Assembly: GCA_946002045.1 (NCBI GenBank)
Contig: CAMFYM010000018.1
Coordinates: 1-16,776 of the forward strand
Source of the DNA: an uncultured Clostridia bacterium
GTDB lineage: Bacteria; Bacillota; Clostridia; Oscillospirales; Acutalibacteraceae
Direction: 5' to 3'
DNA: 16,776 nucleotides
Below are positions 6,313 through 13,912 of this stretch, one piece after another (position 1 is the first letter of the stretch; the number at the start of each line of letters is the position of its first letter). Made by a program: the position numbers and the translations under genes. The notes under the pieces are model-generated. The model had not been told where the DNA came from. It did no database searches and was given only the letters and a program-made list of their open reading frames with translations.

Positions 6313-6759
6313 TTATTTGTTAGTAACGATTAGCTTTACCCCTTCAATTCGGTCAATAATTACTTCGTCACCGTTCGGGATAATTTTGTTTTCAAGCGAC
6401 CTTGCAGTCCAGATTTTTCCGTCAACCTTAACCTGACCTGTGGCGTTAATATTGTTTATTTCCTCCGTCACAACACCGATTTGACCTATTACCTTATCTG
6501 CATTGGTTGCTTCCTTTTTGGGTGTAATATATTTTTTAACAAGTGGCCTTGTGATAACAAGAGCGATAATTGTTACTGCTAAAAACAGTACTACCTGAAC
6601 AATAATCGGTGCGTTGCACAAGCCTGCAATAAGTGCTGCTATTGACCCGGCAACAAACCATATTGACACAAGCTGTGCCGTAACTGCCTCTGCTATTCCA
6701 AAAACAATTATAGCCACTGCCCAAAAAATGCACATTGTTGTCTGCGTAATTTCACCCAT
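6313..6759 (-). CDS. NfeD-like membrane protein
   Basis: NfeD-like proteins are short membrane proteins that pair with SPFH/stomatin proteins. This one is 148 aa from the ATG at 6759. It has two to three hydrophobic helices (about 9-30, 33-48 and 50-72), then a short charged linker and a C-terminal OB-fold-type beta domain (about 86-146). The OB domain contains the family pattern IGQIGVVTEEI, GQVKVDGKIWTARS and GDEVIIDRIEGVKLIV. It lacks the N-terminal ClpP-class protease domain of long NfeD proteins, so it is the short class. The start at 6759 is preferred over an upstream in-frame ATG at 6813 because it has GAGGTG at 6766-6771 with 6-nt spacing and gives an N-terminus typical of the family. 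A promoter at 6841-6869 drives this gene and the SPFH gene. Confidence 0.9.
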   Translation of the reverse strand: MGEITQTTMCIFWAVAIIVFGIAEAVTAQLVSIWFVAGSIAALIAGLCNAPIIVQVVLFLAVTIIALVITRPLVKKYITPKKEATNADKVIGQIGVVTEEINNINATGQVKVDGKIWTARSLENKIIPNGDEVIIDRIEGVKLIVTNK

Positions 6760-6840
6760 TGAAATCACCTCACTCTTTTTAAAAATATCACTAATTAGTG
6801 TAACAGCACACAACTGAAAACTTTGTATGTTGTTGTGGGT

Positions 6841-6869
6841 ATTATACCATATATTGTGCCAAAATTCAA
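6841..6869 (-). promoter_or_regulatory. Predicted promoter of the NfeD/SPFH operon
   Basis: On the minus strand TTGAAT (6864-6869), a 17-nt spacer and a perfect TATAAT (6841-6846) are found. A TG one base upstream of the -10 makes it an extended -10 promoter. The start would be near 6834, leaving a leader of about 75 nt. Confidence 0.8.
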
Positions 6870-7023
6870 TAAAATGCGCATATAAGCGATTTGAATTTAC
6901 ACTCTGTTCACAAACACCACAAGGGGTAGTATCTTGACTTTTTTAATGTTATTCCTGTGGTATAGTTGTTTTTTTACAAAAACGTGAACATTGATAAAAA
7001 ATTAACAATCGAAAGCATAAAAA
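6870..7023. other. Gene-free spacer between hypE terminator and NfeD promoter
   Basis: This stretch holds no credible gene. On the plus strand it contains an extended -10-like sequence, TGTGG then TATAGT (6961-6966), pointing toward the hypE terminator. TTGACT at 6934-6939 is 21 nt away, too far for a normal promoter. An imperfect inverted repeat (accacaagg at about 6915-6923 and cctgtggt at about 6954-6961) surrounds that TTGACT. The function is unclear. Confidence 0.4.
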
Positions 7024-7061
7024 ATATCCCTGATAATATTATGCAGCATTATCAGGGATAT
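7024..7061 (-). terminator. Terminator of the ech-hyp operon
   Basis: A perfect 14-bp stem (7024-7037 with 7048-7061) and a 10-nt loop lie 7 nt after the hypE stop codon. On the minus strand the stem is followed directly by a T-rich run (TTTTTTATG). It marks the end of the ten-gene hydrogenase operon. Confidence 0.92.
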
Positions 7062-7068
7062 ATTTAAT

Positions 7069-8049
7069 TTAACAAATTCTCGGCAAGCCCTCGCCGTAAA
7101 GAACATTAACCTGTCTTTTTCCACCAAGAGGTGTGATTAGTGTTACACCACTTCCGTTTTTAACCTCACCGATTACAGACGCATTTTCGCCATAGGGGCA
7201 TTTTTTTATAATTTCCACTGCTTTTTCAGCCTGTTCCTTTGGCATAAAGGCAACCAGCTTTCCTTCATTTCCCATATGCATAATGTCAAGACCGAGAATT
7301 TTTGCAAAGGATTTAACCTGTGGGTCAATGGGAATATCCTTTTCGTTTATTTGAATACTAACTCTTGATGCATTGGCGATTTCATTAAGCACGGTGCCCA
7401 GTCCACCCCTTGTAACATCACGCATACAATGAAGCTCAATGCCCTCCTTGAGCATTGCTCTGACCATTTCACCAAGGGGTGCATTATCGGATTTTATTGC
7501 GTTTTCGATACCCATTCTTGCAGATAAAATTGTTGCGTGATGGTCACCCATTGTTCCACTGACAACAACTGCATCACCGTCTTTTAAGTTAGAGGATGTA
7601 ATATCGGTGCTGTATTTAACAAATCCAACACCTGTGGTGTTAATGTAAATGCCACCGTTACCCTCAATAACCTTTGTATCGCCACAAACAATGATAACAC
7701 CGGACTCTTTTGCAGTATCAGCCATTGATTTACAGATTTTTTCAAGGTCGTCGGTGTCGGCACCCTCCTCAATAATAAAGGCAGATGTAATGTATTTAGG
7801 CACAGCGCCACGCATCAAAAGGTCGTTAACCGTGCCACATACGGAAAGTCTGCCGATGTCACCACCGTTGAAAAACAACGGATTAACCACAAAGGAGTCG
7901 GTAGTGATAGCTATTTTTTGAGAGCCGTCAACTACTGCACTGTCCTCCATCATATTTAGTATGGGATTAGAAAAATGCTTTGCAAAAACCGAGTCAATCA
8001 GCTTACTTGTGGATTTGCCTCCACTTCCGTGAGCAAGTGTAATTTTCAT
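7069..8049 (-). CDS. hypE: Hydrogenase maturation protein HypE
   Basis: HypE makes the cyanide ligands of the NiFe active site. It accepts a carbamoyl group from HypF on its C-terminal cysteine and dehydrates it to a thiocyanate with ATP. The 326-aa protein has the PurM/AIR-synthase-like fold of the family: the N-terminal glycine-rich GSGGK at 8-12, the ATP-site region around MMEDSAVVDG (about 33-42), and GDTKVIEG and MRDVTRGGLGT later on. It ends in PRIC, so the acceptor cysteine C326 is the last residue, as required. The ribosome site is AGGAG within the end of hypD, and the intergenic gap is 3 nt. It is the last gene of the operon, ahead of a strong terminator. Confidence 0.97.
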   Translation of the reverse strand: MKITLAHGSGGKSTSKLIDSVFAKHFSNPILNMMEDSAVVDGSQKIAITTDSFVVNPLFFNGGDIGRLSVCGTVNDLLMRGAVPKYITSAFIIEEGADTDDLEKICKSMADTAKESGVIIVCGDTKVIEGNGGIYINTTGVGFVKYSTDITSSNLKDGDAVVVSGTMGDHHATILSARMGIENAIKSDNAPLGEMVRAMLKEGIELHCMRDVTRGGLGTVLNEIANASRVSIQINEKDIPIDPQVKSFAKILGLDIMHMGNEGKLVAFMPKEQAEKAVEIIKKCPYGENASVIGEVKNGSGVTLITPLGGKRQVNVLYGEGLPRIC

Positions 8050-8052
8050 TGT

Positions 8053-9093
8053 CTAACTCCTGTTGTTAATATAGTAATGAAAGCAGGCACCCTCATTAGA
8101 TACCATACAGGCACCTTGAGGATTTTCCGGAGTGCACACGGTAGCAAACAGGGGACATTCCCTTGGAGCAGCAAATCCGGTAATAATTTGCCCGCATCTG
8201 CACCCCTTGTTTTTTAAGCTGTCGTGAATAATATCTCTGCTGCCTGCATCATATTGTGAATATTCGCCTCTTATTGCCATACCTGATTTTTCAATAATTC
8301 CAATTCCACGCCAACAGGCGTCATATGGCTCAAAATATTTATTAACCAGCTCCTGTGCTTTTTTGTTGCCGTTGTCGGTTACGGCAGATTTGTATAGGTT
8401 AAGCACCTTGCCTTGCCCCTTCATTTTAACAAGAGCATATATGGAGCACAAAAGCTCCTCCGGTTCAAAGCCACTTACTACAAAGGGAAGTGAGTGCTTT
8501 TCTGCCAAGGGACTGAATATTTCTGCCCCTGTAATAACACTAACATTACCGGGTGCAATAAAGCCGTCAACATTACAGCCCATTTGGCACAACCTTTCAA
8601 TAGCGTTTGGCATTGTTTTTAATGCAGTTAAAAGCTTAATGTTAGTAATATTTTCCTTAATTATTTTGTCAAGCAGCAGTGCATAAATAGGAGTTGTTGT
8701 TTCAAATCCCACTGCTGCAAACACAAATGCCGTGTCTGTGTCATTTTTTGCAAGGTCAATTATTTCAAAGGGGGAGTACACCATTTTTATATTTCCACCC
8801 TTTGCTCTTGCCTCCTGCAACGATGACTCACTGCCCGGCACACGAATTAAATCACCAAAGGTGACTACGCAGGTGTCTTGAGATAATGACAGCCTGCACA
8901 AGGTGTCTATATATTCTGCCACAGTTACGCATACAGGACAGCCGGGTCCACTGATAAGCCTGATTTTGTCGCTTAATATTGACGGAATACCATTTTGGCT
9001 GATGGATGCAGTATGAGTACCACAAACCTCCATAAACGATAAGGGCTCACCGTCATATTCCTTTAGGAATTTTATTATATCCTGAATATTCAT
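8053..9093 (-). CDS. hypD: Hydrogenase maturation protein HypD
   Basis: HypD, with HypC, is the scaffold on which the Fe(CN)2CO unit is assembled. The 346-aa length is normal. Conserved cysteine motifs are present: C24 in MEVCGTHT; C52 and C55 in GPGCPVCVT; and the redox and cluster cysteines toward the C-terminus, C298 and C300 in CRCGQI, C313 in PRECPLF, C320, C329 and C337. The GFETTTP motif is at 129-135. These correspond to the iron-binding and [4Fe-4S] sites known from the family. The start codon overlaps the hypC stop by one base (TAATG), implying translational coupling with hypC, its direct binding partner. Confidence 0.97.
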   Translation of the reverse strand: MNIQDIIKFLKEYDGEPLSFMEVCGTHTASISQNGIPSILSDKIRLISGPGCPVCVTVAEYIDTLCRLSLSQDTCVVTFGDLIRVPGSESSLQEARAKGGNIKMVYSPFEIIDLAKNDTDTAFVFAAVGFETTTPIYALLLDKIIKENITNIKLLTALKTMPNAIERLCQMGCNVDGFIAPGNVSVITGAEIFSPLAEKHSLPFVVSGFEPEELLCSIYALVKMKGQGKVLNLYKSAVTDNGNKKAQELVNKYFEPYDACWRGIGIIEKSGMAIRGEYSQYDAGSRDIIHDSLKNKGCRCGQIITGFAAPRECPLFATVCTPENPQGACMVSNEGACFHYYINNRS

Positions 9094-9308
9094 TAAGAGA
9101 GTTCCTCTAATTCGCTAAATATATCAATCATATTTTTTGCCTCGTCCTCAGGCAATATTTGAATAATAAGACCTGCGTGAACAAGCACCCAGTCGCCGAC
9201 CTTTGCATCCACTATTCCTTTATCGGCATTAACTCTGTTTCCGTTATAGTCAATAACGGCTGTGCTGTCATTTATTTCTACTATTCTACCCGGTGCAGCA
9301 ACACACAT
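9093..9308 (-). CDS. hypC: Hydrogenase assembly chaperone HypC
   Basis: HypC is a small OB-fold chaperone that binds the iron unit on HypD and hands it to the large subunit. The 71-aa protein begins MCVAAPGRIVEI; the invariant C2 is exposed after loss of the first methionine and ligates the iron. The conserved histidine is H44 in DWVLVHAG. The C-terminal PEDEA helix is present. The ribosome site GGAGGA (about 9314-9319) lies inside the end of hypF, with a 2-nt gap between the genes, and the stop overlaps the hypD start by one base. No second hypC-like gene is present in the window. Confidence 0.96.
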   Translation of the reverse strand: MCVAAPGRIVEINDSTAVIDYNGNRVNADKGIVDAKVGDWVLVHAGLIIQILPEDEAKNMIDIFSELEELS

Positions 9309-9310
9309 AT

Positions 9311-11407
9311 TTATTCCTCCAAAGCTGATATATAGGCTTGTCCCAATGCGATGCCACCATCACCACAAGGGACCTCCTCACTAATATACACCTTAAATCC
9401 CTTTTCTTCAAGCATTGTTATTGCAGTAGATGTAATAATTCTGTTATTGAACACGCCACCACTTAATGCAATTTGATTAACATTGCATTTTTCGTGTTGT
9501 TCAACTGCAATGCCGGTAATAAGCTCACATATCATAAGGTGAAAGCCAAGGGCAATTTCCTCCACAGGTGCAATGTCCTGTGCCTTAATTATTTGCTCAA
9601 TAATTTTTTTGGGGTCAAGGCTTGGTGTTAAGCGATATGCCTTGATTGCCTTTTTTGCAGCACTCTCAAGAGCACAGGCACACTCGCCCTCATATCTGTT
9701 GTAATGCTTTATGTCAAGGCAGGCACAGACTGCGTCAAACAGCCTGCCCATACTTGATGATAAAACAACATTGATATTATTTTCAATAGCTTTATTTATA
9801 AGCTCATTTGTACCTGTATAGCAGGCAAGCGCCAAATCGGCATCCTTTGAGATTTCGTCTGAGGCTGTGACCTTAACATAGTCTAAATGTGCAATTCTGT
9901 TAAAGCAGCCGTTGTCAAACAGGAACACCTCACTGCCCCATATCGCACCGTCATCACCATATCCTGTGCCGTCAAAGGCAAAGCAAAGCACATTACCCTT
10001 AAGCTTATGCTGAGCAATAACAGATGCACTGTGAGCCTTATGATGCTGAATCCTTTTACAGTTATCATAAATATTTGATGAATAGTAATTAGGGTGGGCA
10101 TCACATACTATTTTGTCTTTGCTGAAGGAATGGAGCGTACCGAATCTGTCAATGCCTGACTTGTATGCATCAAGTACATCCTTATTATCTAAATCACCAA
10201 AGTATTGACTTAAAAACACATAGTTATCTCTGTGAAAGCCAAACACGGATTTCAAATCTCCACCAAGGCAAAGGGTGTCCTGCTTTGCCTTAATACCAAT
10301 ATCTATCGCCAGTGGAACATAACCTCTTGCACGACGAATAAACTGTGTTTTGCCATTAACTTCATACACAACGCTGTCATCAAGGGGGGTCAGTATTTCT
10401 CTGTTGTGGGACAGCACATCCACATTTAACCTTTTTATTTCGTCGTCATTTATAATGATAGGCTCGCCACTGATGTTTGCACTGGTCATAACAAGTGGCG
10501 ATACGCTGTTTAATATCATAATTTGTATAGGGTTACATGGGAGAAAAGCACCGATATAGTCGCTTTCACCACAAACACTCTTATCAAAATCCTTGATTTT
10601 CTCCAGCAAAACAATAGGTCTTGCAGATGATAAAAGCAATTCTCTTTCCTTTTCATTAACTCTGCAATATTTCTTTATTTCATCAACTGATGAAAACATA
10701 ACGGCAAAGGGCTTTTCCTCTCTGCCTTTTATTTTTCTGATTTTATTCACAGCGTCGATGCTGTCTGCCTTGCAGGCAAGGTGATAGCCACCGATGCCTT
10801 TAATTGCAAGAACTGTTCCTGCCATTAAAATATCAACGGCATTTTTTATTGGCATATTTGTTTCAGGTCCACAATGATTACAGGCGATTGTTTGTGCGTG
10901 ACTTCTTCTGTCCCTTACAGCCGTGTATTCACTTGAGCAGTCATCACACATATCAAAGGCAGACATAGTGATATTTTCTCTGTCATAGGGAAGGGTGTTG
11001 ATAATAGTATATCGTGGTCCACAGTTAATACAGCTGATAAAGGGGTGATTATATCTGCGATTATTTTTGTCTGTCAGCTCCCTTTCACAATCCTTGCAGG
11101 TGGCAAGATCGGCAGTGATAAAGGGCGTTTTAGAATCACGGTCAGAGTGGACAATCTCAAAGTTTGAATAGGTATTTGCATAGCTGTCATCAATAATTTC
11201 CTGCTGATAGCTTTTTATTTCAAACAAGGCAACAAGGCGTTGGATAAATTCCTCCAACGCCTGCTCATTACCTTGTATAACTATTTTTACATTTCCACCT
11301 GAATTTTTAACCTGACCTGTTATTCCCAGGTCTATTGCGATACGACGGGCAGTCGGCCTAAAGCCAATGCCCTGAACAATACCGTTAAAGGTTAGCTTTT
11401 TTGTCAT
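9311..11407 (-). CDS. hypF: Carbamoyltransferase HypF
   Basis: HypF turns carbamoyl phosphate and ATP into a carbamoyl adenylate and transfers the group to the C-terminal cysteine of HypE. Domains in order: acylphosphatase-like (about 1-90, with VQGIGFRP at 11-18), two zinc-finger sequences (C104-x2-C107 with C126-x2-C129, and C154-x2-C157 with C176-x2-C179), YrdC-like (about 186-370, with KPF and SANISGEP), and a Kae1-like carbamoyltransferase domain (about 375-698). In the last, the metal site HHKAH is at 455-459, DGTGYGDDGAIWG at 479-491, SGGVFNN at 649-655 and DGGIALGQ at 683-690. At 698 aa it is about 50 short of common relatives. The missing part falls around 505-550, where the usual LPGGD..EPWR segment is not recognisable. 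Catalytic motifs elsewhere are intact, so I expect activity. Confidence 0.95.
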   Translation of the reverse strand: MTKKLTFNGIVQGIGFRPTARRIAIDLGITGQVKNSGGNVKIVIQGNEQALEEFIQRLVALFEIKSYQQEIIDDSYANTYSNFEIVHSDRDSKTPFITADLATCKDCERELTDKNNRRYNHPFISCINCGPRYTIINTLPYDRENITMSAFDMCDDCSSEYTAVRDRRSHAQTIACNHCGPETNMPIKNAVDILMAGTVLAIKGIGGYHLACKADSIDAVNKIRKIKGREEKPFAVMFSSVDEIKKYCRVNEKERELLLSSARPIVLLEKIKDFDKSVCGESDYIGAFLPCNPIQIMILNSVSPLVMTSANISGEPIIINDDEIKRLNVDVLSHNREILTPLDDSVVYEVNGKTQFIRRARGYVPLAIDIGIKAKQDTLCLGGDLKSVFGFHRDNYVFLSQYFGDLDNKDVLDAYKSGIDRFGTLHSFSKDKIVCDAHPNYYSSNIYDNCKRIQHHKAHSASVIAQHKLKGNVLCFAFDGTGYGDDGAIWGSEVFLFDNGCFNRIAHLDYVKVTASDEISKDADLALACYTGTNELINKAIENNINVVLSSSMGRLFDAVCACLDIKHYNRYEGECACALESAAKKAIKAYRLTPSLDPKKIIEQIIKAQDIAPVEEIALGFHLMICELITGIAVEQHEKCNVNQIALSGGVFNNRIITSTAITMLEEKGFKVYISEEVPCGDGGIALGQAYISALEE

Positions 11408-11410
11408 GGA

Positions 11411-11992
11411 TTACTCCTTATGGAAAACGCAAACTCCCTTTTCACCGTCATCATCGGCAGTGCTAAGCGCCTTGAACTTTAAGCAAGCATCAATGCAAGC
11501 ACCGCACTGAACGCACTTGTCACGGTCAATGCTCCATGTTTTTTCACCTGTTCTGTCAACGGTGATACATTCCTGTGGGCACTTTCTCGCACAAAGTCCA
11601 CAGAGAATACATTTTTCCATATCGTTAATAATTTTACCCGGCTTTTCTTCAGGTATAGGCTGACTGTATGAATCCACTGTTTTTTCGGTAGAAACAGCAG
11701 AATAGCCAACTGCCATATTAAGACATTTCTTAGGGCAGGCATTTACGCAGGCACCACACTGAACACAGCCCATTCTTTCAATAGACCAGGTTTTTGTATT
11801 TCTGTCAACTGTGATTGCACCGGACATACATTTGCGTGAGCAAAGTCCACACATAATGCAATCATCAATATTTATTTCAATATGACCTCTGCTTTGCTCA
11901 GGATAATTAGGCTGTACCTGAGGATAATTCGCAGTAGCAGGCTTAGAAAATAAATTTTTTAATGCAGTAAAAGAAAAATTCATTATTGCCAT
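11411..11992 (-). CDS. echF: Ech hydrogenase subunit F, four-cluster ferredoxin form
   Basis: EchF is the iron-sulfur subunit that accepts electrons from ferredoxin and passes them toward EchC. The N-terminus (ALKNLFSKPAT..YP, then RGHIEINIDDC) is diagnostic for EchF/HycF-type subunits. Relatives usually have two [4Fe-4S] motifs in about 120-140 aa. This one is 193 aa and has four CxxCxxCxxxC motifs (193-aa numbering: C45-C55, C76-C86, C128-C138 and C160-C170), arranged as two bacterial-ferredoxin domains joined by a linker of about 30 residues. The last motif has Leu where Pro is usual after the fourth Cys. Start: an in-frame GTG at 12001 would give 196 aa, but GAGGTG at 11999-12004 is spaced correctly (6 nt) only for the ATG at 11992. 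It lies between echE and hypF in the operon. Confidence 0.9.
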   Translation of the reverse strand: MAIMNFSFTALKNLFSKPATANYPQVQPNYPEQSRGHIEINIDDCIMCGLCSRKCMSGAITVDRNTKTWSIERMGCVQCGACVNACPKKCLNMAVGYSAVSTEKTVDSYSQPIPEEKPGKIINDMEKCILCGLCARKCPQECITVDRTGEKTWSIDRDKCVQCGACIDACLKFKALSTADDDGEKGVCVFHKE

Positions 11993-12004
11993 ATCAAACA
12001 CCTC

Positions 12005-13084
12005 TTATCTTTCAGTACAACTAATACAAGGGTCAATAGTCAAAATCTGAAGTGGAACATCAGCCAACTCAGAACCCGGTAAGATATGAATAAGTGACTC
12101 AATGTTAGTAAATGTGGGAGTACGAATTCTAAATCTTTCAAGGAATTTTGTGCCGTTTGCCTTTGCATAATAAATAGCCTCACCACGGGGCTGCTCAACT
12201 CTTGCAAATGCCTCACCGTTAGGGTTGCCCTTAATAGTAGCAGCGATTGCACCTTCAGGAATTTTTGCTGCAAGCTGTCTGATGATATTAAATGACTGGA
12301 ATATTTCGCCGATACGAACGGCACATCTTGCGTATCCGTCACAATCGCTTGCTGTAATAATTTCAAATTCTACACTGTCGTATGCCTCGTATCCAAGCAT
12401 ACGGGTATCAAGCTTAATTCCCGATGCTCTTGCCATAGGGCCAACTGCACCAAGACGAATAGCATCCTCTTTAGTCAGAACACCGACACCTCTTAATCTT
12501 GACTCAACTGTGTAATCATTAAGAAAAGTTTTTGTTAATTTCTTCAAATCCTTTTCCATTGTGTCAAATATATCAACAAAGCTCTTAAGCATAGAGGAAT
12601 CCATATCCTTAAGAACACCACCAATTTTGTTAACAGAGAAAATTACACGACCACCTGTTGATGCCTCAAACATATCAAGCACCTTTTCTCTCATTCTCCA
12701 GCATTGCATAAATAATGCGTCAAATCCAAAGGCGTCAGCCAAAAGACCAAGCCATAAAAGGTGAGAGTGAATACGGCTCATTTCCATCCAAATGGTTCTT
12801 AGATAACGACCTCTTTCAGGAACCTCGCAGTCAAAGATTCTTTCAACTGCCTCACAGTAGGTCATACCGTGACCAAAGGAGCAAATACCACAGGTTCTCT
12901 CAACAACATACTGATAGTCATTAAAATCTCTTTTTTCGGCAAGAGTTTCAAGTCCTCTGTGAACAAAGCCAATAGAAGGGATAGCCTCAACAACCTTTTC
13001 GTCCTCAAGGACAAGGTCCAAGTGAATAGGCTCAGGAAGCACAGGGTGCTGTGGGCCAAAGGGAACAACTGATTTTTCACCCAT
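12005..13084 (-). CDS. echE: Ech-type [NiFe] hydrogenase large (catalytic) subunit
   Basis: EchE carries the NiFe site that reduces protons or oxidises H2. The 359-aa protein begins VPFGPQHPVLPEPIHLDL, as in group 4 hydrogenases and complex I NuoD. Unlike NuoD it keeps all four nickel-ligand cysteines: C65 and C68 in RTCGICSFGH, and C353 and C356 in DPCISCTER. It is therefore a true hydrogenase subunit. The chain stops right after this motif with no C-terminal peptide, so it should not need the endopeptidase that trims most NiFe large subunits. Its start overlaps the echD stop by one base (TAATG). AGGAGGT lies just upstream inside echD. The group call (4, Ech-type) rests on neighbours and length; a phylogeny would settle the subgroup. 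Confidence 0.97.
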   Translation of the reverse strand: MGEKSVVPFGPQHPVLPEPIHLDLVLEDEKVVEAIPSIGFVHRGLETLAEKRDFNDYQYVVERTCGICSFGHGMTYCEAVERIFDCEVPERGRYLRTIWMEMSRIHSHLLWLGLLADAFGFDALFMQCWRMREKVLDMFEASTGGRVIFSVNKIGGVLKDMDSSMLKSFVDIFDTMEKDLKKLTKTFLNDYTVESRLRGVGVLTKEDAIRLGAVGPMARASGIKLDTRMLGYEAYDSVEFEIITASDCDGYARCAVRIGEIFQSFNIIRQLAAKIPEGAIAATIKGNPNGEAFARVEQPRGEAIYYAKANGTKFLERFRIRTPTFTNIESLIHILPGSELADVPLQILTIDPCISCTER

Positions 13085-13473
13085 TATTCTGCTACCTCCT
13101 CTTTTTTAATAACTTTAACAGCATCCTTTACTTCTTTTTTAAAGGGTGCTTTTTTCTTTATTCTGAAAAATTTGTTGTTGTAATCAGGATTTATCGACTT
13201 AATCTTAACATCGTGTAGCTCCTTCATTTCGTTTTCATAAAGCATTGCCGATGGGAAAAAGTCGGAGATTGTGGTTATTTCCGTGTCAATAGGAAGAATA
13301 ACCTTGTAGTTTTCAAACTTATATTCCTTTGCAACAGAGTAAATCAGCTCGTTGTAGCCCTCAAATGCAGTTGCACAAATCTGTGCAAGGCGATAGCCGT
13401 TTCTCTGCTTTTCAAGCATAATGTTATAAAGGGTAGGAATATCAACTGTTTCTAATGTGTATTCTTCTCTCAT
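13084..13473 (-). CDS. echD: Ech hydrogenase subunit D (NuoC-like)
   Basis: EchD is the soluble subunit related to the 30-kDa NuoC protein of complex I. It holds no cofactor and links the catalytic subunit to the rest of the complex. The 129-aa sequence has the short EchD core (about 5-100), including NGYRLAQICAT, YEFxxY-like strands and the segment ISDFFPSAMLYENEMKE, which matches the NuoC signature region (FP.A..YE.E..D). After the conserved core the last 25 or so residues are very rich in lysine (KKKAPFKKEVKDAVKVIKKEE) and probably disordered. The ATG overlaps the echC TGA by 4 nt (ATGA), and AAGGAGGG precedes it. No unexpected residues are seen in the core. Confidence 0.93.
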   Translation of the reverse strand: MREEYTLETVDIPTLYNIMLEKQRNGYRLAQICATAFEGYNELIYSVAKEYKFENYKVILPIDTEITTISDFFPSAMLYENEMKELHDVKIKSINPDYNNKFFRIKKKAPFKKEVKDAVKVIKKEEVAE

Positions 13474-13910
13474 TTGTTACCCTCCTTAAGCCTTTTGCTT
13501 TTTTCTTTAAGCAAGTCAAGTGACTTGATAACACCGTCAATAATTGCCTGTGGTCTTGCAGCACAGCCGGGTACATAAATATCAACAGGAATAACCTTGT
13601 CAACTCCACCGATAATGTTGTAGCAATCCTTAAACACTCCACCGTTGCAAGCACAAATACCGATTGCACATACAACCTTTGGCTCTGTCATTTGCTCATA
13701 AATTTGCTTAACTACATCCTTGTTTTGCTCATTAACTGAGCCTGTGATAAGCAGGATGTCTGCATGCTTTGGATTACCTGTGTTGATTACGCCTAATCGC
13801 TCAACATCATAAACGGGAGTAAGACAAGCCAAAACCTCAATGTCGCAGCCGTTACAGCTTGAACCGTCATAATGCATAATCCAAGGTGATTTTGTAATAT
13901 CTGCTGCCAT
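13470..13910 (-). CDS. echC: Ech hydrogenase small subunit (NuoB-like)
   Basis: EchC is the small electron-transfer subunit, homologous to NuoB, and holds the single [4Fe-4S] cluster next to the NiFe site. The 146-aa length is typical. The four cluster cysteines are C19 and C22 (SSCNGCDIE), C86 in GICACNGG, and C116 in PGCAARP; C88 is an extra cysteine. It has no signal peptide and no additional cluster domains, as expected for a cytoplasm-facing group 4 enzyme. The ribosome site is AAGGGGG at about 13917-13923, inside the end of echB with 2 nt between the genes. The echC stop overlaps the echD start (ATGA). NuoB of complex I is excluded by the true NiFe subunit two genes downstream. Confidence 0.96.
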   Translation of the reverse strand: MAADITKSPWIMHYDGSSCNGCDIEVLACLTPVYDVERLGVINTGNPKHADILLITGSVNEQNKDVVKQIYEQMTEPKVVCAIGICACNGGVFKDCYNIIGGVDKVIPVDIYVPGCAARPQAIIDGVIKSLDLLKEKSKRLKEGNK

Positions 13911-13912
13911 TT

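Noticed and set aside
6760..6813. Longer NfeD start at 6813
   Set aside because: No ribosome site at the upstream ATG; GAGGTG sits correctly for the ATG at 6759.
11993..12001. GTG start for EchF at 12001
   Set aside because: The GTG is itself part of the GAGGTG ribosome site that serves the ATG at 11992.
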